Made by a program: the position numbers and the translations under genes. From contig CAMZEH010000002.1 in NCBI GenBank assembly GCA_947305745.1, positions 1-64,000 on the forward strand: a stretch of DNA of 64,000 nucleotides. Direction: 5' to 3'. The notes under the pieces are model-generated. The model was not told where the DNA came from, ran no database searches, and saw nothing but the letters and a program-made list of their open reading frames with translations. Positions 57,111 through 64,000 of the stretch are shown piece after piece; the first letter of the stretch is position 1, and each line of letters begins with the position of its first letter. Origin of the DNA: an uncultured Clostridia bacterium (lineage in GTDB: Bacteria > Bacillota > Clostridia > Oscillospirales > Acutalibacteraceae).

Positions 57111-58448
57111 CTAAAATTTTGTTTCAAAATTTTTTTCGGTTTTCTCTCTTACTATAAATCTAATCGGCGTACCAGAAAACCCGAATACTTTTCTGATATT
57201 GTTTTCAATATAGTGCTGATATGAAAAATGAAAGAGTTCCGCTTTATTTACAAAAAACACAAACGTCGGCGGACTTACACTAACTTGTGTCATATAGTAT
57301 ATTTTAAGCTTTTTACCTTTATGTGTAGGCGTGGGTGTCCTTGTTATCGCCTCCGCCAAGACATCGTTTAAAATACCCGTTGAAATACGCATGGAATTTG
57401 CATTTTTAACGTTATTGATGCACTCATAAAGTTCATTCACCCTTTGCCCTGTTTTGGCCGAAATAAAAAGTACCGGCGCGTAGGACATAAATAAAAACGT
57501 TTCTTTTATTTTATTTTTGAATTCGTCCATGGTGTGCGTGTCTTTTTCGATTGTGTCCCACTTATTCACGACGATTATACTCGCTTTTCCCGCTTCGTGC
57601 GCAAGACCTGCAATTTTCGTATCCTGCTCAGTCGCACCTTGCTGAGCGTCAATCATTATGATACAAACATCGGCTCTTTCGACCGCCAATTTTGCACGAA
57701 TTACACTATACTTTTCAATATTTTCGGTAATCTTACTGCGTCTACGTATCCCCGCCGTATCAATAAAATTATAATTCCCAAAACTATTTGAAATCTTAGT
57801 ATCAACCGTATCCCTCGTCGTCCCCGCGACGTCTGAAACTATACTTCTTTCAAATCCGGAAATATAATTTACAAGCGATGATTTACCAACGTTCGGCTTC
57901 CCTATAATCGCAACCGAAACCGCATTTTCTTCATCTTCAAAATCGCATTCAGGTAAGTTTTTAAAAACGGCATCAAGCAAATCGCCCGTACCATGACCAT
58001 GAACCGACGAAACTTTTATCGGTTCGCCCAGACCCAGATTATAAAACTCATAAAAATTAAAATCGTCACTTCCGATGGTATCGGCTTTATTCACGCATAA
58101 AATAACAGGTTTGCCCGATTTTTTAAGCATGTGTGCAATCTCGATGTCTGATGCGACCAAACCCGATTTCAAGTCTACAACAAAAATAATAGCATTTGCC
58201 AAATCTACGGCTATTTCAGCTTGTTTTCTTATCTCGCTCGCCATCGAATCTCCGTTTTTGCCAAACTCAATTCCGCCCGTATCAATCACAGAAATTTTAC
58301 GGCCGAGCCACTCACATTCACCATAAATCCTATCTCTTGTCACACCCGGAGTATCATCAACTATAGAAATTCGCTTACCGACAAGTTTATTAAAAAGTGT
58401 GGATTTTCCTACATTCGGACGTCCGACAAGCGCTACTACAGGTTTCAT
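57111..58448 (-). CDS. der: GTPase Der/EngA
   Basis: Two G domains: VGRPNVGKSTLFNKLVGKR and IGKPNVGKSSLVNYISGFERSIVSDVAGTTRDTVD. Confidence 0.95.
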   Translation of the reverse strand: MKPVVALVGRPNVGKSTLFNKLVGKRISIVDDTPGVTRDRIYGECEWLGRKISVIDTGGIEFGKNGDSMASEIRKQAEIAVDLANAIIFVVDLKSGLVASDIEIAHMLKKSGKPVILCVNKADTIGSDDFNFYEFYNLGLGEPIKVSSVHGHGTGDLLDAVFKNLPECDFEDEENAVSVAIIGKPNVGKSSLVNYISGFERSIVSDVAGTTRDTVDTKISNSFGNYNFIDTAGIRRRSKITENIEKYSVIRAKLAVERADVCIIMIDAQQGATEQDTKIAGLAHEAGKASIIVVNKWDTIEKDTHTMDEFKNKIKETFLFMSYAPVLFISAKTGQRVNELYECINNVKNANSMRISTGILNDVLAEAITRTPTPTHKGKKLKIYYMTQVSVSPPTFVFFVNKAELFHFSYQHYIENNIRKVFGFSGTPIRFIVREKTEKNFETKF

Positions 58449-58540
58449 ATTATCACTTCCTCAACAAATTAAAAACTTGAAAATAGAGAAGGATTGCTCC
58501 TCCTCTAATCACTTTCAATATATAAAGTCAAATATCGATA

Positions 58541-58726
58541 TTAAGCTTCTTTCTTAACAACTTCTCTGCCTTTATAGTAACCGCAAGAACCGCAAACTCT
58601 ATGAATAAGCTTGAATGCTCCACATTTTTCACATCTGCTTAGAGCCGGAGCTTCCAATTTCCACACATTAGAACGTCTTTTGTCTCTTCTTGCTTTCGAA
58701 TGTTTTCTCTTTGGTACAATTGCCAT
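58541..58726 (-). CDS. rpmF: 50S ribosomal protein L32
   Basis: MAIVPKRKHSKARRDKRRSNVWKLEAPALSRCEKCGAFKLIHRVCGSCGYYKGREVV. Confidence 0.95.
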   Translation of the reverse strand: MAIVPKRKHSKARRDKRRSNVWKLEAPALSRCEKCGAFKLIHRVCGSCGYYKGREVVKKEA

Positions 58727-58782
58727 TACTCGGCACCTCCTCTTATATAAAAACAAATACTACGTACCACATCGGTATATTC

Positions 58783-58811
58783 ATTATACATTAATGCAAT
58801 AAATTTGTCAA
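58783..58811 (-). promoter_or_regulatory. Perfect consensus sigma-A promoter, TTGACA-17-TATAAT, for rpmF
   Basis: Minus strand TTGACA (58811-58806), 17-nt spacer, TATAAT (58788-58783). Confidence 0.7.
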
Positions 58812-58821
58812 CACAATAATT

Positions 58822-59574
58822 TTATTTTTCTGAAATTTTGGCCACATTTTTTATGAGTATAAGTGGCGTTAACTCATCAGATTGACCTGCAGGGTTATCT
58901 TTTATGAGCAGCTTCAAAAACTCCTCGGAAATTCCTTTCAAATTATCGTTTCTCCCTAAAATATTGACCTCGAAATCATTGGCGTCAACTATCATAGAGT
59001 TTATTTTGAAAGCGTCGCTTATCTCATTACAAACCTTTGAAGGATTTTTCGGGTTTAGCAGCGCTAAATTATGATACAAATCGAATGAAGAATTCATATA
59101 AAATCCATCAATACCGTCAATTTCGTGGCCTGCTATCTTATAAAATACACCTTTAATTCCAAAAAGTTTTGTAACGGCCGAACAAAAACATGCAAACAAA
59201 ATTCTCGGCAATCCTGCCAAATTTATCGCCAACTGCAGTTTGTACGGCTCGTCCATAGCAATACCATGATTATTGGAAGATGCAAATTTTGAAAGAAATT
59301 TCGCCCAAAAGCCAAGTTTGACGTCGCTTTTATTAACGGTATTATTCTGGCACATCGAAATTATTTTCTCACTAATCGACAAAATATCTCCGTCTTCATA
59401 AAGAGGCGCAACATACTTGGCAACCACATCCAGGTAAGATTCGCCCTGCTCGATGAAGTGGGTTTGAATAGCAAAACGCTCAAATTCACAGTCCTGAACT
59501 TTAACATTTTTCCTAACATAATAAGTGATTCCGTTTACTTCTCTTTTACAGTCATCTGAATTTCTAAATCCCAT
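58822..59574 (-). CDS. F420-0:gamma-glutamyl ligase (CofE)-like protein
   Basis: VAKYVAPLYEDGDILSISEKIISMCQN, YKIAGHEIDGIDGF, NDFEVNILGRN pattern seen in clostridial F420-0 ligase-like proteins. Confidence 0.65.
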   Translation of the reverse strand: MGFRNSDDCKREVNGITYYVRKNVKVQDCEFERFAIQTHFIEQGESYLDVVAKYVAPLYEDGDILSISEKIISMCQNNTVNKSDVKLGFWAKFLSKFASSNNHGIAMDEPYKLQLAINLAGLPRILFACFCSAVTKLFGIKGVFYKIAGHEIDGIDGFYMNSSFDLYHNLALLNPKNPSKVCNEISDAFKINSMIVDANDFEVNILGRNDNLKGISEEFLKLLIKDNPAGQSDELTPLILIKNVAKISEK

Positions 59575-59592
59575 AATTTGTTACCTCTACTA

Positions 59593-60882
59593 TTAAAAAT
59601 TTGGTTTCCCCAACAACTTAAACATCTCATTTTTATAGTTTTCTACACCGGGCTGGTCGAATGGATTTACGCCCAAAACACACGCCGATATTGCACACGC
59701 CTTTTCAAAGAAATATACCAAATGTCCAAAATCTTCTTCGGAAAACGAATCTAAATTCAAAACTATATTCGGAACTCCACCATTAGTATGCGCCAAAAGT
59801 GTGGCCTCTAAAGCTTTTTGATTAACGAAATTTACGGTTTTTCCACTTAGATAATTTAAATTATCGGCATCGTTTTCGCTACTACTTATTTTTAAATCTT
59901 TTTTTGGTGATGCCACATTTATGACCGTCTCAAATAAGTTCTTCGGGCCTTGCTGTATATATTGACCAAGAGAATGCAAATCCGTAGAAAATACCGCAGA
60001 TGCAGGGAAAATTCCTTTTCCATCTTTGCCTTCGCTCTCACCAAAAAGCTGCTTCCACCACTCCGCAAAATATCGCATTTTCGGGTGATAACCAACCATA
60101 ATTTCAGTAGTTTTGCCCTGCCTATAAAATAGATTTCTAATAGCCGCGTATTTATAACAATCGTTTAAATTTTGATCACAACTACTATACACATTTAGCG
60201 CACTTAAAGCGCCTTTGAGAATTTTTTTGATGTCAATCCCGCTGACTGCAATCGGTAACAGGCCTACCGCAGTTAAAACAGAGTAACGACCGCCTATATT
60301 TTTAGGGATGCTAAACGATTTATAGCCCATCTCATCAGCTAACTTTTGTAAATTGCTATCGGAATCTGTGGTGCAATAAATTCGCTCCCGCGCGCCGTCT
60401 TTTCCGTATTTATTTTCCATAAAATCTCTAAACAATCTGAACGCAATAGCCGGCTCGGTTGTCGTCCCCGACTTAGAAATAACATTAATGCAAACATCAC
60501 TATTTTGACAAATTTGCATAATTTCATAAAACTCATCACTACTTATGCTATTTCCGACAAAAAAAATCTTGGGAGTATTTTCTAAAAGATTATAATTGTT
60601 CGAATGTAAAAACTCTATCGCCGCACGTGCTCCCAAATAAGAACCACCTATACCTATGACTACAAAAACATCGCACTTTTTTCTTATGTTTTGTGCCTCA
60701 TTCACGATTTCTTCAACTGTATCTTCGTCGTAATTGCGAGGCAAATCAAGCCATCCCGCCGTGGATTCAAAAGTATTATACTCATGAAGTTTTCTGTGCG
60801 CCTGAAGAATTTCCCCATATATATTTTCTATATTTGTGGTGCCAAGAAATTTCTCAGCAAATCTAAAATCGACCGAAAACAT
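59593..60882 (-). CDS. pgi: Glucose-6-phosphate isomerase
   Basis: [74 protein letters not shown]. Confidence 0.95.
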   Translation of the reverse strand: MFSVDFRFAEKFLGTTNIENIYGEILQAHRKLHEYNTFESTAGWLDLPRNYDEDTVEEIVNEAQNIRKKCDVFVVIGIGGSYLGARAAIEFLHSNNYNLLENTPKIFFVGNSISSDEFYEIMQICQNSDVCINVISKSGTTTEPAIAFRLFRDFMENKYGKDGARERIYCTTDSDSNLQKLADEMGYKSFSIPKNIGGRYSVLTAVGLLPIAVSGIDIKKILKGALSALNVYSSCDQNLNDCYKYAAIRNLFYRQGKTTEIMVGYHPKMRYFAEWWKQLFGESEGKDGKGIFPASAVFSTDLHSLGQYIQQGPKNLFETVINVASPKKDLKISSSENDADNLNYLSGKTVNFVNQKALEATLLAHTNGGVPNIVLNLDSFSEEDFGHLVYFFEKACAISACVLGVNPFDQPGVENYKNEMFKLLGKPNF

Positions 60883-60965
60883 AAAATCACCTTTTGTGAA
60901 CAATTAATAATAATTAAATCATGCTAAAGCTTATTAATGCTAAAGCATGATCTATTACACAAAAT

Positions 60966-61880
60966 TTATTTAATCATACCTGCGACTTCACTGGCAAAAT
61001 CATCGCTCTTTTTTTCGATGCCTTCGCCTTTTTCAAATCTCACAAAAGAATCTATTTTTATCTTACTAGAAAGTTTCTTGGCAACGCTTTCAACATATTG
61101 CGAAACGCTCATATTGCTATCTTTAACGAAAATCTGATTATTAAGGCAGACTTCTTTATAGTATTTTCCAATTCGGCCTTCGACGATTTTCTCTGCGATG
61201 TTGTCGGGCTTGCCGTCATTGACGATTTGCTCTTTTAAAATTTTTCTTTCGTGGTCGATAACTTCCGCCGGAATCTCATCAGGGTTTACATAAAGCGGAT
61301 TTACTGCGGCAATCTGCATCGCTACGTCTTTTGCGCAGTTTTTGAAAGCTTCGGTTGAAATTATATCTTTATTTTCTACGTCGAATTTAACGAGAACGCC
61401 GATTTTGCCTGCTGCGTGGACATAAGACGCGACGGCGCCTTCAAAACGTTTAAAGCGACGAATTTTAATGTTTTCGCCGATTGTGAGAATTTTTTCCTGA
61501 AGCAAAGATTCAACGGTTTTTCCGTCATCTAAAGTTATCTTCAGCAAATCCTCGACTGTTTCGGGATTTTTCTCCATTACCAAGTCTGCACAAAGTTTGA
61601 CAAATGATCGGAACTCTGCATTTTTTGCAACAAAATCGGTTTCTGAATTGACTTCAATCGCAACACCAATAGTGGCATCATCATTTGTATAAGCCATAGC
61701 AAGGCCTTCAGCTGCTACTCTAGAAGATTTTTTTGTGGCCGCAGCCAAACCTTTTTCACGCAAGAAATCAATTGCGGCTTCCATATTTCCGTCGGATGCC
61801 GCCAAAGCTTTTTTGCAGTCCATCATGCCGCAGCCTGTTTTTTCGCGCAAATCTTTAACATCTTTAGCTGTAAAACTCAT
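60966..61880 (-). CDS. tsf: Elongation factor Ts
   Basis: DVKDLREKTGCGMMDCKKALAASDGNMEAAIDFLREKGLAAA, EVNSETDFVAKN. Confidence 0.96.
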   Translation of the reverse strand: MSFTAKDVKDLREKTGCGMMDCKKALAASDGNMEAAIDFLREKGLAAATKKSSRVAAEGLAMAYTNDDATIGVAIEVNSETDFVAKNAEFRSFVKLCADLVMEKNPETVEDLLKITLDDGKTVESLLQEKILTIGENIKIRRFKRFEGAVASYVHAAGKIGVLVKFDVENKDIISTEAFKNCAKDVAMQIAAVNPLYVNPDEIPAEVIDHERKILKEQIVNDGKPDNIAEKIVEGRIGKYYKEVCLNNQIFVKDSNMSVSQYVESVAKKLSSKIKIDSFVRFEKGEGIEKKSDDFASEVAGMIK

Positions 61881-61920
61881 TTATAAATGTCCTCCCAAAT
61901 GATTCAAATTTTATATATAA

Positions 61921-62676
61921 TTATTCGGCGACCTCTTCAGATTCTTCTTCAACAATAATTTCTTCTGCTTCCAAAGACTCTACTTCCGGCACTGTGCCTT
62001 CTTTTCCTTCTATAATTGCTTGCGAAATCGTTTCGCAAATAAGTTTAACGGCTCTGATAGCGTCGTCGTTTGCAGGGATTACATAATCAACGACATCGGG
62101 GTCGCAGTTGGTGTCTACTATAGAAATTACCGGTATATCAAGCTTTCTGGCTTCCGCTACCGCTATCCTCTCTTTCTTGGGGTCAACGACAAAAAGAGCT
62201 CCCGGGAGTTCTTTCATATCTTTTACTCCGCCCAAGAATTTTTCTAATTTTTCAATTTCCAGACGAAGTTTTACAACTTCTTTTTTCGGCAAAAGTTCGA
62301 ATGTGCCGTCTTCTTCCATAGCTTTGAGCTGGTTGAGTCTGCTGACTCTTTTGCGTATTGTTGAGAAGTTTGTAAGCATTCCGCCAAGCCATCTCGCGTT
62401 GACGAAGTAAGAACCTGATTTTAAAGCTTCCGCTTTAACCGACTCTTGAGCTTGCTTTTTTGTTCCTACGAACAAAATCGATTTCCCTTCTTCCGTCAAT
62501 TCTTTGACGAATTTGTAAGCTTCATCCAACTTTCTGGATGTTTTTTGAAGGTCGATGATATAAATTCCGTTGCGCTGAGTAAATATATACTCCGCCATTT
62601 TCGGGTTCCATCTGCGTGTTTGATGTCCGAAATGAACACCCGCCTCCAAAAGTTGTTTCATTGATACTACTGACAT
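61921..62676 (-). CDS. rpsB: 30S ribosomal protein S2
   Basis: [53 protein letters not shown] before ATG 62676. Confidence 0.96.
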   Translation of the reverse strand: MSVVSMKQLLEAGVHFGHQTRRWNPKMAEYIFTQRNGIYIIDLQKTSRKLDEAYKFVKELTEEGKSILFVGTKKQAQESVKAEALKSGSYFVNARWLGGMLTNFSTIRKRVSRLNQLKAMEEDGTFELLPKKEVVKLRLEIEKLEKFLGGVKDMKELPGALFVVDPKKERIAVAEARKLDIPVISIVDTNCDPDVVDYVIPANDDAIRAVKLICETISQAIIEGKEGTVPEVESLEAEEIIVEEESEEVAE

Positions 62677-62774
62677 ATACAATTCCTCCTTGGTTTTTTC
62701 CTCCACCGGCGGATAACCCTTTTTGGGCACCTGTGTATTTGTATTTCTCGCCGATGTGTGTATTCAACTTAACC

Positions 62775-62803
62775 AATATAACATATTTTTTTGCTGTTTG
62801 CAA
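62775..62803 (-). promoter_or_regulatory. Sigma-A type promoter, TTGCAA-17-TATATT, for rpsB-tsf
   Basis: Minus strand TTGCAA (62803-62798), 17-nt spacer, TATATT (62780-62775). Confidence 0.5.
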
Positions 62804-62896
62804 GAGTTTTTTTGAGTTTTTGTACTGGCACCAAACATGGCGCCCAATCATAAAATAAAGTTATAACGATAAAATATCTCCGAGAAGGTGATTTTT

Positions 62897-63574
62897 TTGT
62901 TTCTGAGCTTATTTAGTATTCTGGCGAGCGTACCATTTCTCGCGCTCCACTTAACAAGTGCGAATTCATTCCCGAAACCACTTTCAAGAGAAGAAGAAAA
63001 TAAATATATCGAGAAGCTTCAAAATGACGACCAAAATGCGAAAAGCAAACTTATCAAGCACAATCTGCGTCTAGTTGCGCATATCGCCAAAAAGTATTAT
63101 TCTGAAAAAACTGAATTTGATGACCTGATTTCTATCGGAACCATAGGTCTGATAAAGGCCGTAAACACATTCAAGCCTTCAAAAAATATTAAGCTGTCAA
63201 GCTATGCCTCAAGATGCATCGAAAATGAGATTTTGATGTATTTTCGCGCAGGTAAAAAGTCATCGCTTGACATCTCTATGAATGAACCCATCGAAACAGA
63301 CAAAAACGGCAACACTTTGACGCTTATGGATACCATATCCACAAGCGATACAATCTTAGAAACGATAGATACCAAAATAAATGTTCAGAAATTAAATAAA
63401 TATCTCGTAAAGAATTTATCACCGAGAGAAAGAATAATTATATGTATGCGCTACGGAATTTGCGGTTTTAAACCTCTTAAACAAAGGCAAGTAGCCAAAA
63501 AACTCGGCATATCACGCTCTTACGTTTCGAGAATCGAAAAAAAAGCGCTTGGAATTTTAAAAAAATCTTTTTAA
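62897..63574 (+). CDS. sigK: Sporulation sigma factor SigK (intact, pro-sequence present)
   Basis: Hydrophobic pro-region then SFPKPLSREEENKYIEKL, HNLRLVAHIAKKYY, DDLISIGTIGLIKAVNTF, RQVAKKLGISRSYVSRIEKKAL; AAGGTGAT then TTG 62897. Confidence 0.9.
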   Translation: MFLSLFSILASVPFLALHLTSANSFPKPLSREEENKYIEKLQNDDQNAKSKLIKHNLRLVAHIAKKYYSEKTEFDDLISIGTIGLIKAVNTFKPSKNIKLSSYASRCIENEILMYFRAGKKSSLDISMNEPIETDKNGNTLTLMDTISTSDTILETIDTKINVQKLNKYLVKNLSPRERIIICMRYGICGFKPLKQRQVAKKLGISRSYVSRIEKKALGILKKSF

Positions 63575-63654
63575 AAATTATTAATGCTTGTAATTAGATT
63601 TTATACGTGATACAATATTCAGGCTGCCAAAAAATAAAATCGGAGGAATTAGAA

Positions 63655-64000
63655 TTGAAAGACCTTAAAAAATATATAATTGCGATTGCCATATCAACAT
63701 TTTTTTCAATAAATTATCAAGCTCATGCAGGTGCGGGTGTAAGCAAAGTGACATTGCCGGACGATTGCTTGCATCAAATAGAAATAATAAGAAAAGATTT
63801 TGCCGATATATTTTCCAAACGTCCCCAAGAGTACGACAGCTCAAAGCGTCTGACCATAATGATAGTACCATTTCAAGAATCGGAATGCGGTAAAAAACTT
63901 TCTCGTCGCCAAAGCGAACGTCAATTTTTCGCACAAGGTTTGGGGGCAAATCCGACAGATGAATTAAAAAAATCCTCTCGTAAATCACTTGCTCGACATC
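63655..64000 (+). CDS. Secreted hypothetical protein, truncated by the right window edge
   Basis: TTG start after cggagg; MKDLKKYIIAIAISTFFSINYQAHAGAGVSKVTLPDDCLHQIEIIRKDF...; open to 64000 and missing from the ORF track. Confidence 0.7.
   Translation, partial: MKDLKKYIIAIAISTFFSINYQAHAGAGVSKVTLPDDCLHQIEIIRKDFADIFSKRPQEYDSSKRLTIMIVPFQESECGKKLSRRQSERQFFAQGLGANPTDELKKSSRKSLARH

Noticed and set aside
62676-62774. rpsB 5' leader as a ribosomal-protein autoregulatory RNA
   Set aside because: A small GGTGCCC/GGGTTATCC-like hairpin is present, but I could not match it to a known leader consensus by eye.

Overview
This is a low-GC window with Firmicutes/Clostridia-like gene content from a spore-former-type chromosome (sigK, spoIID, spoVAE, gerW/ytfJ). 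It has no rRNA, CRISPR array or recognisable transposon. Housekeeping blocks are: ftsE-ftsX-pcsB-like with an S41 homologue; murE-murF; ylxM-ffh-rpsP-khpA-rimM-trmD; remA-gmk-rpoZ-priA; a Val-Asp-Phe-Gly-Cys tRNA cluster; dnaC/dnaD-like genes; gapA; prmC with a two-component system; typA-PGM-plsY-der; and rpmF, pgi, tsf, rpsB. The most interesting accessory features are: (1) an isolated two-gene operon with a perfect consensus sigma-A promoter, encoding a protein resembling the Afp7/Pvc7-type tube protein of contractile injection systems plus an 817-aa coiled-coil protein with a GAT-repeat acidic tract; (2) two adjacent secreted ricin-lectin proteins carrying a GNAT domain and a citrate-lyase-ligase (CitC)-type nucleotidyltransferase domain, i.e. 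the two halves of CitC split and fused to signal peptides and lectins; (3) two apparent cell-wall pseudoenzymes, an S41 protease homologue without Ser/Lys in the ftsEX operon and an amidase_3 homologue without catalytic residues; (4) an HPr/Crh-like protein with Tyr in place of His15; (5) a BspA-like LRR gene split by one in-frame stop; and (6) a sortase B gene next to an NPKTGD-tailed substrate. Two CDSs run off the window edges and are absent from the supplied ORF track. All family calls are from reading motifs; no database search was run.
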